DNA of 64,000 bases from Pontibacter anaerobius (GCF_026241195.1 NZ_JAPFQO010000001.1:682001-746000); one strand, 5' to 3'; positions 37,676 through 46,883 are shown, counted from the first letter of the stretch. The notes: generated by a model from the letters alone, not told the origin. A program made the numbers and translations.

Positions 37676-38758
37676 TTGTTAATGGCTATCAAATCTTTTC
37701 AGTATAAAAGATTTAGAAATATAGGAGTAGTAACAGTGTTTGCTGTTTACTTCCTGATATTAGTCGGAGGAATCGTCAGGAGCACAGGTTCAGGAATGGG
37801 GTGCCCAGACTGGCCAAAGTGTTTCGGCAGTTGGGTTCCTCCGACAGATGTCAACCAACTTCCGGAGGATTACCTAGAGGTATACAAACAGAAGCGTATA
37901 GAAAAGAACCAGAAGCTTGCAGGCTTTCTGGACAAGCTGGGATTTGAAGAAGTGTCAGCTGCTATTTTCTCTCATCCAAGCCAGTATATAGAAACGGAGT
38001 TTAACGTTACTAAAACCTGGATTGAGTATGTTAACCGGCTTGTAGGTGTATTGATTGGTATATTTATTTTCCTGACGGTAGTGTATGCAGTGCCTTATCT
38101 GAAGGAGGATAAAACAGTTTTTTACCTTGCTTTAGGTAGCTTTCTGCTGGTTGGGTTCCAGGGGTGGTTAGGCTCTATTGTGGTCTCTACTAATTTACTC
38201 CCTGTAACGATAACCATACATATGGCATTGGCACTAGTAATTGTAGCAATGCTACAGTATGCAGTGGCACGTGCTAATCAAAATAAGATCACACCTGAAA
38301 ACAGCTTCTCCTCAAAACTCAACTTGCTTTTGTGGGCCCTGTCTTTGTTAACTTTCGGGCAGATACTGTTAGGAACACAGGTGCGGGAGGAAGTAGATAT
38401 CATCTCTTTCTCCATGGGAGGCGCAGAAAGAGAGAATTGGGTTGATAATTTAGGGGCGAGCTTTTACATCCATAGATCGTTTTCTATACTTTTGCTGGCC
38501 TTGCACATTTATGTGGCCCTTCTGCTTTATAAGTTACGGAAAAGGCAATTAACAGTACTGACAAACGTAATGATGGTGCTGGTTGCGGCAGAGATAGTGA
38601 TCGGGATTGTGATGGCTTATTTTGCCATACCTCCGGTATTACAACCGCTGCACCTTACAATTGCTGCGTTGTTATTTGGGGTACAGTTTCAGCTGTTGAT
38701 CGTTTATTATTATGCCTCTCGCAAGGCACATTTACCGCAAGTAGTAGTTCATAACTAA
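37676..38758 (+). CDS. ctaA: Heme A synthase (COX15/CtaA)
   Basis: 360 aa, about eight helices. The first loop carries GGIVRSTGSGMGCPDWPKCFGSW, with the paired Cys of COX15-type enzymes. ETEFNVTKTWIEYVNRLVG and late conserved His residues provide heme ligands. It oxidises the heme O methyl group to the heme A formyl for subunit I. It starts 4 bases after coxA (ATG at 37676, or 37682 as MAIKSF) and overlaps ctaB by one base. Confidence 0.93.
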   Translation: MLMAIKSFQYKRFRNIGVVTVFAVYFLILVGGIVRSTGSGMGCPDWPKCFGSWVPPTDVNQLPEDYLEVYKQKRIEKNQKLAGFLDKLGFEEVSAAIFSHPSQYIETEFNVTKTWIEYVNRLVGVLIGIFIFLTVVYAVPYLKEDKTVFYLALGSFLLVGFQGWLGSIVVSTNLLPVTITIHMALALVIVAMLQYAVARANQNKITPENSFSSKLNLLLWALSLLTFGQILLGTQVREEVDIISFSMGGAERENWVDNLGASFYIHRSFSILLLALHIYVALLLYKLRKRQLTVLTNVMMVLVAAEIVIGIVMAYFAIPPVLQPLHLTIAALLFGVQFQLLIVYYYASRKAHLPQVVVHN

Positions 38759-39654
38759 TGTACACAGGAAATTCTGAGACACTACTGCACGTTTCTACCA
38801 TGGCTAATAAGGTAACAGCATATTTTCAGCTATTAAAGTTTCGCTTAAGTTTAACTGTTGCTTTTTCTAGTGCTATTGGCTTTATACTTGGTTACCCAAA
38901 CGCCAGGTGGTATGATATTGCCATGGTGATGCTGGGCGGCATGATGGTTACAGGTGCTGCCAATATCATTAACCAGATACTTGAGAAGGATCTGGACAAG
39001 CATATGAAACGGACCGCCAAGCGGCCGCTTCCTACAGGAAGGGTAACTGTAACAGAGGCTGCTGTTTATTGTGTGTTTCTTGCTGTAGCAGGCACCGCTC
39101 TGCTTAGTTTATACTTTAACCCCCTTGCAGCCGCACTTTCGCTTTTATCGCTGGTGCTTTATGGGTTCATATATACGCCTCTGAAACGCATTAGCCCGAT
39201 CTGTGTATTTGTGGGAGCCATTCCAGGAGCAATGCCTCCGTTGATTGGCTGGGTAGCCGCAACCGGCGCTATCGAAATAGAGGCAATTATCCTGTTCGGC
39301 ATTCAGTTTTTCTGGCAGTTCCCGCATTTCTGGGCTATCGCCTGGGTACTGGATGATGACTATAAGAAAGCTGGCTTTAAAATGTTGCCTATGTCTGGGG
39401 GAAAGAACCTGAAGACGGCCATCCAGATTATGAGCTATACGCTGGTGCTTATTCCGATGAGCCTGCTGCCGCTCCAATTCGGTATGACAGGAGTTACTTC
39501 GGCCATGATTGCCGTTGTTTGTGGTGTGTTGTTTCTGGCCCAGACGTTTTACCTGATGCGCACCTGCTCCAAAAAGGCTGCCATGAGTATCATGTTTGGC
39601 TCATTTTTATATCTGCCGATTGTGCAGATAGCCTTTGTGTTAGATAAAATTTAG
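38758..39654 (+). CDS. ctaB: Protoheme IX farnesyltransferase (heme O synthase)
   Basis: 298 aa UbiA-family prenyltransferase. The prenyl-diphosphate motif lies in INQILEKDLDKHMKRT (about residue 75) followed by RPLPTG. The second conserved block, YTPLKRISPICVFVGAIPGA, and FWQFPHFWAIAW fit COX10/CtaB. It makes heme O, the substrate of ctaA. The first ATG overlaps the ctaA stop; an internal ATG at 38800 (MANKVTAYFQLLKFRLS) matches the usual family start and may be the true one. Confidence 0.94.
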   Translation: MYTGNSETLLHVSTMANKVTAYFQLLKFRLSLTVAFSSAIGFILGYPNARWYDIAMVMLGGMMVTGAANIINQILEKDLDKHMKRTAKRPLPTGRVTVTEAAVYCVFLAVAGTALLSLYFNPLAAALSLLSLVLYGFIYTPLKRISPICVFVGAIPGAMPPLIGWVAATGAIEIEAIILFGIQFFWQFPHFWAIAWVLDDDYKKAGFKMLPMSGGKNLKTAIQIMSYTLVLIPMSLLPLQFGMTGVTSAMIAVVCGVLFLAQTFYLMRTCSKKAAMSIMFGSFLYLPIVQIAFVLDKI

Positions 39655-39662
39655 GAGTAGCC

Positions 39663-40247
39663 ATGGCTAATTTTCCAATAGAAGAACAAAGTAGCCGCAG
39701 CGGGGTACACCCTTTAAAGTTTTCGTTGTGGTTGATTATTATTAGTATTATTATGATGTTTGCAGCTTTTACGAGCGCGTACATCGTAAGAAGGGAAGAA
39801 GGAAACTGGCTTGAATTTGATCTGCCGAACATTCTTCTTATTAACACAGTGATCATAGCGTTTAGCTCCGTATCGATGCAGCTGGCCTACAACTCGGCTA
39901 AGCAGAACAGCCTTGGCAGACTGAAGTTGATGCTGATGGTGACCTTAGGCCTGGGTATAGCTTTCTTGATAGGGCAGTGGTACGGATGGGCTGACCTTGT
40001 GCAGAACAATATATACTTTGGAGGTACAGGAAGTAACCCTTCCGGCTCTTTTCTGTATGTTCTTACAGGGGTACATGGTTTTCACCTGATTACAGGATTA
40101 GTCTTTGTGCTGATGGTTCTGCTTAGCAGCCTGAAATATAAAGTTCATTCTAAAAACATGCTCCGGATACAATTGTGCACAGTGTACTGGCACTTTTTAG
40201 GCGGACTTTGGCTATATTTGTACATATTCTTAAGAATAAATCACTAA
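39663..40247 (+). CDS. ctaE: Cytochrome c oxidase subunit III, first copy
   Basis: 194 aa, five transmembrane helices. Short subunit III type with GVHGFHLITGL and TVYWHFLGGLWLYLYIFL near the end. It binds subunit I and helps proton supply. TAGGAG, 6 bases before the ATG and overlapping the ctaB stop, may aid initiation. It is followed by a second, longer subunit III gene, a common pairing in Bacteroidota. Confidence 0.9.
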   Translation: MANFPIEEQSSRSGVHPLKFSLWLIIISIIMMFAAFTSAYIVRREEGNWLEFDLPNILLINTVIIAFSSVSMQLAYNSAKQNSLGRLKLMLMVTLGLGIAFLIGQWYGWADLVQNNIYFGGTGSNPSGSFLYVLTGVHGFHLITGLVFVLMVLLSSLKYKVHSKNMLRIQLCTVYWHFLGGLWLYLYIFLRINH

Positions 40248-40270
40248 ACACGTTTTTCATTATATAAACT

Positions 40271-41017
40271 ATGTCTACTTCAACTACGCTGGAAGCACCT
40301 AATTCAGGTACATGGGACGGTGGTAACGAGCCAATGAAAGCGAGCTATGGTAAACTCATGATGTGGTTTTTCCTGCTCTCTGATGCGTTTACTTTTGGTG
40401 CCTTTCTTATTGTTTACGGTCTAGCGCGCCATGCCCACATGCCTTACACAGGGGAACCTGAGGCGTTTACCTTCTCTACAGAATGGTGGCCTATTCCTGA
40501 AAAAGTATTTAATGCCTTCCCAGGGTTTCATGGGGTAGATTTGCCGCTTGCGTTTGTGGCCCTTATGACGATGATCCTGATTCTTAGCTCAGTTACCATG
40601 GTACTGGCAGTAGAGGCGGGGCACCGTATGGACAAAAACGATGTTCAGAAGTGGCTGTTGTGGACAATCCTTTTCGGAGCAACTTTCCTTGGTTGCCAGG
40701 CTTGGGAGTGGGCGCACTTTATCACTGGTACTGACGAAGGTATGCTGCTTGCAGACGGCACAAGAGTATTTGGTGCAAACCTTACAGTAAACCAGTATGG
40801 CCCGCCATTGTTCGCGGACCTGTTCTTCTTCATCACAGGTTTCCATGGTACGCACGTATTCACCGGTTGGATCTTGTTGCTTATCGCCTTCATCAGCACC
40901 GTGAACGGAGTTTACCAGAAGCGTGGTCATTACGAGATGGTTGAGAAGATTGGCCTGTACTGGCACTTTGTAGACCTTGTGTGGGTATTCGTGTTCACCT
41001 TCTTCTATCTGATCTAA
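40271..41017 (+). CDS. Cytochrome c oxidase subunit III, second copy
   Basis: 248 aa, five to six helices. WFFLLSDAFTFGAFLIVYGLA, FFITGFHGTHVFTGWILL and GLYWHFVDLVWVFVFTFFYL are subunit III signatures. It is longer than the first copy because of an extra loop (about residues 60-90). Both copies may be present in one oxidase, or one may serve as an alternative subunit. Confidence 0.9.
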   Translation: MSTSTTLEAPNSGTWDGGNEPMKASYGKLMMWFFLLSDAFTFGAFLIVYGLARHAHMPYTGEPEAFTFSTEWWPIPEKVFNAFPGFHGVDLPLAFVALMTMILILSSVTMVLAVEAGHRMDKNDVQKWLLWTILFGATFLGCQAWEWAHFITGTDEGMLLADGTRVFGANLTVNQYGPPLFADLFFFITGFHGTHVFTGWILLLIAFISTVNGVYQKRGHYEMVEKIGLYWHFVDLVWVFVFTFFYLI

Positions 41018-41036
41018 TTTAAAAACAGCAATACAT

Positions 41037-41068
41037 AGCTGCACCGGCTGCCAACAGACGGTGCAGCT
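41037..41068 (+). other. Intercistronic hairpin between subunit III and subunit IV genes
   Basis: AGCTGCACCG (41037-41046) pairs perfectly with CGGTGCAGCT (41059-41068) across a 12-base loop. There is no T-run after it, so it is probably an mRNA processing/stability element or translational control site rather than a terminator. It ends 22 bases before the subunit IV ATG. Confidence 0.65.
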
Positions 41069-41090
41069 ATCAAAAACATATCACTGGATT

Positions 41091-41432
41091 ATGGCACATC
41101 ATACAGAGAACGATTTTCATCAAACAGGCGAGATTCCAAAACCGCAGACAAAAGCCATTTGGAAAACGTTTGGTATACTTGTAGCGCTTACAGCACTGGA
41201 GTTCCTTATCGCTTTCACCATGGATGCAGGTACGGCTCGTAACGCCATCTTCATCATCCTGACACTCTTTAAGGCATTCTACATTGTGGCTGAGTTCATG
41301 CACTTAAAGCACGAAACAAAGTCTTTGATCTGGTCTATCATTATTCCGCTGGCACTGGTTGTGTGGCTAATGGTAGCCTTGTTGGCAGAAGGTAGCTATT
41401 ATTACGAGTCAATCACTAACTACTTCAAATAA
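41091..41432 (+). CDS. Cytochrome c oxidase subunit IV family protein
   Basis: 113 aa, three transmembrane helices. The pattern IWKTFGILVALTALEF, then FIILTLFKAFYIVAEFMHLKHE, belongs to the bacterial subunit IV (COX4_pro_2-like) family. It is an accessory oxidase subunit for assembly or stability. I chose the ATG at 41091 (MAHHTENDFHQ). A GTG at 41061 would add ten residues but lies inside the hairpin stem. Confidence 0.88.
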   Translation: MAHHTENDFHQTGEIPKPQTKAIWKTFGILVALTALEFLIAFTMDAGTARNAIFIILTLFKAFYIVAEFMHLKHETKSLIWSIIIPLALVVWLMVALLAEGSYYYESITNYFK

Positions 41433-41472
41433 GCTTACTTTCTTGATAAATAAGCTTACTTTCTTGATGAAA
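41430..41472 (+). repeat. 21-bp tandem duplication at the subunit IV / SCO junction
   Basis: TAAGCTTACTTTCTTGAT occurs at 41430-41447 and again at 41451-41468. The first copy supplies the subunit IV stop codon. The second is followed by G instead of A, which makes the ATG of the SCO gene. Confidence 0.85.
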
Positions 41473-42129
41473 CCTATAAAGGCACTAATATTAGGACTCC
41501 TACTATTAGTGCCTATTCTTATTTTTATCTTTATCAGTGTCTTCGGCACGCACCATTTCTCGCTTAAAACATACTATCCTAAGTTAGATGATGCAGGCCG
41601 GGTAGTGTACAATGCTGCCGGCGATACGGTTTTTCAACAACTGCCATACTTTAAACTAAACTCGCATACTGGCGCAAGTGTAACATCAGAAGCCCTGAGC
41701 GAAGGGCTTTACGTGGCAAGCTTTTTTAACCTGCCCTGTGCAGATTCTTGCCAGAAAGTGTTCTCCCAGCTAGTGCGGGTACAGGAGGTGTTCGCGAACA
41801 ATCCACAGGTAAAGATTGTTTCGGTAGAAGTAAGTCCTGCTGCCGATAGTACTTCTACTTTAGATGCTCTTGCAAAAGAGTATCAAATTAGGGAGGGCAA
41901 ATGGTACCTGCTTACAGGAGATAAAGAGCCTATCCAGACCTTAGTTAAGGAGGGCTTTCAGGAGCCTGTTAGACAGGAAGACGGAGACCTGCGACCAAGT
42001 CAACGCCTGGTTCTGGTGGATAAAGAAAAAAAGATTCGAGGGGTTTACGAGGGCGCGGACCCGGAGGATGTAGACCGGCTTATACTTGAAATTAACGTGT
42101 TACTGGATGAATACAGTAAAAGAAAATAA
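41467..42129 (+). CDS. SCO1/SenC-family copper chaperone for oxidase
   Basis: 220 aa, one N-terminal membrane anchor (about 1-25), then a thioredoxin-like domain. The copper site CxxxC is seen in NLPCADSCQKV, with a downstream region corresponding to the conserved His less clear (no obvious DHS..H match), so the third copper ligand is uncertain. It probably delivers copper to CuA of subunit II or acts as a thiol reductase for it. The start is the ATG at 41467; an upstream TTG frame exists. It overlaps the next gene by about 23 bases. Confidence 0.85.
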   Translation: MKPIKALILGLLLLVPILIFIFISVFGTHHFSLKTYYPKLDDAGRVVYNAAGDTVFQQLPYFKLNSHTGASVTSEALSEGLYVASFFNLPCADSCQKVFSQLVRVQEVFANNPQVKIVSVEVSPAADSTSTLDALAKEYQIREGKWYLLTGDKEPIQTLVKEGFQEPVRQEDGDLRPSQRLVLVDKEKKIRGVYEGADPEDVDRLILEINVLLDEYSKRK

Positions 42130-42661
42130 CCTGACGAGCAAGAAAGACCGCAGGTTCCTTACCCTTATTGCGGTACTCTCGGTTGCGATTCCGGTAGTGG
42201 TAGCAGTTCTTTTTTTTATGCCCAAGTCAGGTACTCCTGGCGTTGATGTGTCGTACTTGCCGGGTTTTCATGCCATTCTAAATTCTTTAACTGCCATAGC
42301 GCTTATTGTAGGCTACATTAATGTAAAGCGAGGTAACACCAAGGCTCACAGATCGGCCATGTTGGTGGCTTTTGGCTTGTCAGCCATTTTCCTGGTATCG
42401 TATGTGACCTACCACTTTCTGGGCCAGCGCACCGTGTATGGAGGAGTGGGGCTTCTGAAGTACATCTACTATTTTATCCTGCTCACGCATATTGTGTTGG
42501 CTGTGGTAATTGTGCCTTTGGTGCTTTTGTCGGTTTACTTTGGTATTACGAATCAACTGAGCCGTCACCGCCGTATTTCTAAGTGGACGTTCCCAACCTG
42601 GCTTTATGTGGCGGTTACAGGGGTTTTAGTATACTTAATGATATCGCCGTATTACACATAG
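42107..42661 (+). CDS. DUF420 membrane protein, oxidase-associated
   Basis: 184 aa from the ATG at 42107, with five helices. DVSYLPGFHAILNSLTAIALIVGY, NTKAHRSAMLVAF and YVTYHFLGQRT carry the conserved His residues of DUF420 (PF04238), whose members sit in cytochrome oxidase clusters and are proposed assembly factors. A longer frame begins at 42086, but the family start favours 42107. It overlaps the SCO gene, so is likely translationally coupled. Confidence 0.85.
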   Translation: MNTVKENNLTSKKDRRFLTLIAVLSVAIPVVVAVLFFMPKSGTPGVDVSYLPGFHAILNSLTAIALIVGYINVKRGNTKAHRSAMLVAFGLSAIFLVSYVTYHFLGQRTVYGGVGLLKYIYYFILLTHIVLAVVIVPLVLLSVYFGITNQLSRHRRISKWTFPTWLYVAVTGVLVYLMISPYYT

Positions 42662-42690
42662 AATAACCTTTTATTTTAGCAAAAGGAGTG

Positions 42691-42957
42691 ATGAGACAGA
42701 AATTAAGCAAAATAGGATCGGCCGTAGTGCTTGCGTTTATACTTATGTTTGGCTCAACAGATGCCTATAGCCAGTGTGCTATGTGCCGTGCTACTGTAGA
42801 GTCTAACGTGGGTACAGGCAGCGATGCTTCTGACAACGAGGTGGGCAGCGGCTTGAACATGGGTATCCTTTACCTGATGGTTGTACCCTACATTTTGATA
42901 GGAACCGTAGGGTTTTTATGGTACAAAAACAGCCGCAAAAACGCGCCAAAAGCTTAA
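42691..42957 (+). CDS. Small CxxC membrane protein at the end of the cox operon
   Basis: 88 aa. Signal peptide (about 1-25, ending AYSQ), then CAMCRATVES just after the likely cleavage site, a short loop, one C-terminal transmembrane helix (about 53-75) and a basic tail. The product is unnamed, but the CAMC motif and the place in a cox operon suggest a periplasmic thiol or copper-handling assembly role (inference). GGAG lies 3-8 bases before the ATG at 42691. Confidence 0.75.
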   Translation: MRQKLSKIGSAVVLAFILMFGSTDAYSQCAMCRATVESNVGTGSDASDNEVGSGLNMGILYLMVVPYILIGTVGFLWYKNSRKNAPKA

Positions 42958-42990
42958 GAGGCTTATATCCAATACTTACAATACCACTAG

Positions 42991-43028
42991 AAAGCCTTGC
43001 AGGTAATACGCGTTACCTGCAAGGCTTT
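42991..43028 (+). terminator. Terminator of the ACIII/cox operon
   Basis: A perfect 16-bp stem (42991-43006 with 43013-43028) with a 6-base loop, followed by TT after an in-stem T-run, 33 bases after the last gene. One of the strongest hairpins in the window. Confidence 0.93.
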
Positions 43029-43172
43029 TTCTGTTAAATCAGATTCTTAATCAGTAATTCCTAGTCGCTGTCGTAAGAAGCTGCTTTAAAAAGCACGAAA
43101 CCTTAGCACGATTCTTGAGACTCTAGCGCTTATCCTGCGTTTTGCTTACATTCGTAGATAAACTGCCTTATT

Positions 43173-46100
43173 TTGAACAGGAAGATCACCCCGCTTATTT
43201 TACTTTTTGCCTCCCTGCTGTGCTTTATGACCATGGCAGCGATGCACTATAATGTCCTTTCTTCCGAGGGCACCCGGCATGATCATCAAAAAGAGGCAGC
43301 TCAAATAACAGAGCGTGTTCACCATTGCATAGATAAGGCGCACAAGCAGATAGAAAGCCTGGCTTCCCGTTTAAGCGATAATACTGTTTCCTTTTCTACA
43401 CTTCTGGAGCATGCTGAGTATCCTGTTTTTATTTACAGGGCTGGTAATCTTGTCTTTTGGTCGAACCACACGATTGCGCCGGAGCCGGATATGCCGAAGG
43501 AGATGAGCGGCACCTTTGCGATCGAGAATGAGTACGGCCGCTTTGTAGTGGTGCGTCAGGAGGTAAGGAGGTACACGGTGGATGTATACATACCGCTGCA
43601 GGTCGACTACCGCATAAAAAATGCCTACCTCAGTCCAAAACTGGATGAGGAAGTGTTTCAGCAGGCAAATCTCCAGCTTATACTTAACCCTGAGGCTTTG
43701 TTACCCCAGGTGCACACGCGCGATGGGCAATTTCTGTTCGCGCTTAATTTTGAGGAAACCCACAAAACGGCGGATTATGTTAGGCTGCAGTTTGTCTTAT
43801 TTATACTTGGGCTGCTGTTGTATATACTCTTTGCTGTGGCTGTAACCCAATATTACGTCGGGAAGCAGGCGTATGGCAAAGGTATTTTAACGCTCCTGCT
43901 GTTGCTTGGGGCCATGCGCGTGGCATTGCTGCTCCTGAACCTGCCGTTTACCATTACCGATGTTGAGCTTTTTGATCCGAAGTTGTATGCCGCGTCCTTC
44001 TGGTCGCCGTCTGCCGGAGACCTGTTGCTGAATGTGCTGCTGCTTGCCACTGTGGCCGGTGCTGGCATATACCTTTTCCGGAAGAACAGGATAGCCACAC
44101 GGGTGCTGAACCTGTCGCAGGAAAGGGGGCGCTTTGTGCTGGTGGGAGGTATACTTATCTTCTTTTTCTTGCTGCTGCTGCTTTTCAAGTTCTACTACAG
44201 CATTTTCTACAACACTCCCCTGGTGCTGGATGTGTCGCAATCGTTAAGCTTTACCAAGTATAAGGTTGTGCTGTATAGCGTGATGCTCGTGCATACGGTG
44301 GCCCTGTGCATGTTCACCTACATACTGGCTACGGTCGTGTCGATGCTGGTGCGTAAGGAAAGCAGGCTCTGGCCCTATAAAATGCTGCTGGGCACCGCTG
44401 CAGTGCTGCTGCTGTTTACCGCTGTTTTTGCTGCCGAGCTTTTTGTCACTGCCTTTCTTGGTATAGTTTTCTGGGCCATTATTATACTTGCGGCGCAGCA
44501 CCAGCATGCGGTGAGCCTGGCTTATCGCACCTATCTGCTCTTTTTCCTGGTGGTAATCGTTAGTGCCTTGACCGGCGCTTTGGCACAATACGCACATTAC
44601 CATAACGTGCTGAAGACCTATAAGCAGAACCTCGCCTTTAACATACTACAGGATAATGACGTGCTGGGCGAATACCAACTCAACCAGGTGGCAGGAGAGA
44701 TAGCCGCAGACGAGTTGATACAGATGAAGATGATGGGGCCATACGTGGATGCCTCCTTTATCAAACGTAAAATTACCCGGCAATACCTCAGCGACTACTT
44801 TGATAAGTATGAGATAACCGTGATGCTATTTGACGGGCAAGGCAGAACACTGGAAAGCGCCGACTCTACAGTTGCCACGCTGCAGGAACTCCGGCAACTG
44901 TATGATCAACCCCAGACCAGAACAGAGCACAAGGAGCTTTTCCTGCTGAAGGACCCGACCCGCTATAATGCCCGCACTTACCTGAAGCTGATACAGGTGC
45001 CGATCAGTAGCGTGCACAAAGGCACTATTGCACTGCAGCTTACGCTTAAGAAACTGCTGCCAAACAGCGTGGTGCCCGAGCTGCTGGTAGACCAGAAGTA
45101 TAACCAGCCGTTTGGGCAGGACAGGCTGAGCTATGCCATTTACGCCGGCAATAAGCTGCGTTACAGCGAAGGAGAGTATGATTATGCTACAAACTTTAAC
45201 CGGGAACTGTTAAACAAAAGTGATCTTTTCAGGCAAGGGCTTCCGCAGGATGATTATCATCATTACGGTGTGAGGAATAACAACGGCCAAACTCTGATCA
45301 TCACCACAGACAAGTATGGCGGGCGAGAGGTGCTGTCTAATTTCTCTTTCCTGTTCCTGGTGTTTATCGCTGGCTTGCTTTGCTGCGGGCTTCTGTACCT
45401 CATGCTGCAGCGCCATAGGCTGCGCGAGTTCAGCCCTAACTTTAGTACCAAAATACAGCTGTTTCTGAATTTCGGTATCCTACTGCCCATGTTGTTGGTA
45501 AGTATAGCCACGGCAGGTTTGGTTACGGCCTCCTATAAAAAGGACCTGATGATGATGTATGAGCAGCGGGGCGAGGCCATACAGGAGCATCTGTCGCAGC
45601 AACTGAGTAGAAGGTTGCTGCAGCGGCAGCGGCTACTACAGCGAAGTATAACGGAGATTGCCGCCATTGCCGAGGCGGATGTGAATATTTACGACCGCAA
45701 TGGAAAGCTGCTTGTTACAAGCCAGCCGCTTATTTTTGAAACAGGGCTGCTGTCTAAGTTGGTAAACCCGGAGGCTTTTGCGGCCATTGCAGAGCGGCAG
45801 GCCCTACGGGTGTTGCTGCAGGAGCAGGCAGGCAACCTCAGCTTTAACTCCATTTACCTGCCGCTCCGCGACGAGGACCATCCGGCTGAACTGGCAGGCT
45901 TCATCGGCATCCCCTTTTTTGACTCTGAGAGGGAGCTGGACATGAAATTGATAGAGCTGGTGACAACCACCATGAATATTTTCTCGGTGATGTTCATCAC
46001 GTTTATGGTGCTGACCTTCTTTGCCTCCCGTGCCCTCACTGTGCCGCTACGTATGCTGGCCGATAAACTGAAGCGTACTTCCCTGACGGGTAAAAACGAG

Positions 46101-46883
46101 ATGCTGGCTTATGAGGGAGCCGATGAGATTGGCATGCTGGTAAACGAGTATAACCGGATGTTGCTGACGCTGGAACAGAACAAGCAGGAACTGGCGATGC
46201 AGGAGAAGGAGGCCGCCTGGCGAGAAATGGCCAGGCAGGTGGCGCACGAGATCAAGAACCCGCTGACGCCGATGAAGCTTTCGCTGCAGTACCTGCAGAA
46301 GGCCATTGCCGAGAAACGCCCGAACACCGAACAGCTTATTGAGAAGATCTCGCATACGCTTATCACACAGATCAACATCCTGAACGACATCGCGTCCTCC
46401 TTCTCCAGCTTTACGGCCATGCCGGAGCCGAAGGCCGAGCCGATGGATGTTACCGCTGCCCTGCACAAAGCCGCCGACCTGCACAACGATCCGGCCACGG
46501 CCATACTTACCAAGCATATTCCGGTGGGTAATGTAATCGTGAAAGCAGATGAGAGCCTGATGGTGCGTACTTTCAATAACCTGCTGCTGAACGCCATACA
46601 GGCCGTGCCGACAAGCCGCAGGCCACATATAGAGGTGCGGTTGGAACTGCAAGATAACCGGCATGTGTTGATTTCGATCAGAGACAATGGCAGCGGTATT
46701 CCGAAAGAGATTCAGGGCAAGGTGTTTATTCCGAACTTCAGTACAAAGTATACTGGGTCGGGTATAGGGCTTGCCGTGGCCAAACGCGGGATTGAAAACG
46801 CCGGCGGAAAGATCTGGTTCCAGACCAAAGAGGGACAAGGCACGACCTTCTTTATACAGTTACCGCTGGCGGATGAGCAGTAG
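43173..46883 (+). CDS. Large multi-pass membrane sensor histidine kinase (NtrY-like output)
   Basis: 1236 aa. One N-terminal helix (about 7-25) and an extracytoplasmic domain (to about 205) are followed by about eight helices (about 206-480), a second extracytoplasmic domain (about 490-720), more helices, a further sensor region and a last helix (about 930-950). A HAMP linker follows (RALTVPLRMLADKLKRTSL), then HisKA with WREMARQVAHEIKNPLTPMK (H-box), and HATPase_c with NNLLLNAIQAV, DNGSGIP and GSGIGLAVAKRG. It should sense envelope signals and phosphorylate a response regulator, none of which is adjacent. The start is a TTG at 43173; no better ATG precedes the first helix. It overlaps the next gene by 11 bases. 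Confidence 0.88.
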   Translation: MNRKITPLILLFASLLCFMTMAAMHYNVLSSEGTRHDHQKEAAQITERVHHCIDKAHKQIESLASRLSDNTVSFSTLLEHAEYPVFIYRAGNLVFWSNHTIAPEPDMPKEMSGTFAIENEYGRFVVVRQEVRRYTVDVYIPLQVDYRIKNAYLSPKLDEEVFQQANLQLILNPEALLPQVHTRDGQFLFALNFEETHKTADYVRLQFVLFILGLLLYILFAVAVTQYYVGKQAYGKGILTLLLLLGAMRVALLLLNLPFTITDVELFDPKLYAASFWSPSAGDLLLNVLLLATVAGAGIYLFRKNRIATRVLNLSQERGRFVLVGGILIFFFLLLLLFKFYYSIFYNTPLVLDVSQSLSFTKYKVVLYSVMLVHTVALCMFTYILATVVSMLVRKESRLWPYKMLLGTAAVLLLFTAVFAAELFVTAFLGIVFWAIIILAAQHQHAVSLAYRTYLLFFLVVIVSALTGALAQYAHYHNVLKTYKQNLAFNILQDNDVLGEYQLNQVAGEIAADELIQMKMMGPYVDASFIKRKITRQYLSDYFDKYEITVMLFDGQGRTLESADSTVATLQELRQLYDQPQTRTEHKELFLLKDPTRYNARTYLKLIQVPISSVHKGTIALQLTLKKLLPNSVVPELLVDQKYNQPFGQDRLSYAIYAGNKLRYSEGEYDYATNFNRELLNKSDLFRQGLPQDDYHHYGVRNNNGQTLIITTDKYGGREVLSNFSFLFLVFIAGLLCCGLLYLMLQRHRLREFSPNFSTKIQLFLNFGILLPMLLVSIATAGLVTASYKKDLMMMYEQRGEAIQEHLSQQLSRRLLQRQRLLQRSITEIAAIAEADVNIYDRNGKLLVTSQPLIFETGLLSKLVNPEAFAAIAERQALRVLLQEQAGNLSFNSIYLPLRDEDHPAELAGFIGIPFFDSERELDMKLIELVTTTMNIFSVMFITFMVLTFFASRALTVPLRMLADKLKRTSLTGKNEMLAYEGADEIGMLVNEYNRMLLTLEQNKQELAMQEKEAAWREMARQVAHEIKNPLTPMKLSLQYLQKAIAEKRPNTEQLIEKISHTLITQINILNDIASSFSSFTAMPEPKAEPMDVTAALHKAADLHNDPATAILTKHIPVGNVIVKADESLMVRTFNNLLLNAIQAVPTSRRPHIEVRLELQDNRHVLISIRDNGSGIPKEIQGKVFIPNFSTKYTGSGIGLAVAKRGIENAGGKIWFQTKEGQGTTFFIQLPLADEQ

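Noticed and set aside
41061-41090. GTG start extending subunit IV by ten residues
   Set aside because: The codons fall inside the second arm of a perfect hairpin, and the ATG at 41091 gives a normal family N-terminus.
46047-46838. 263-codon open frame antisense to the histidine kinase HisKA/HATPase region
   Set aside because: It lies opposite highly conserved kinase motifs and has no plausible product.
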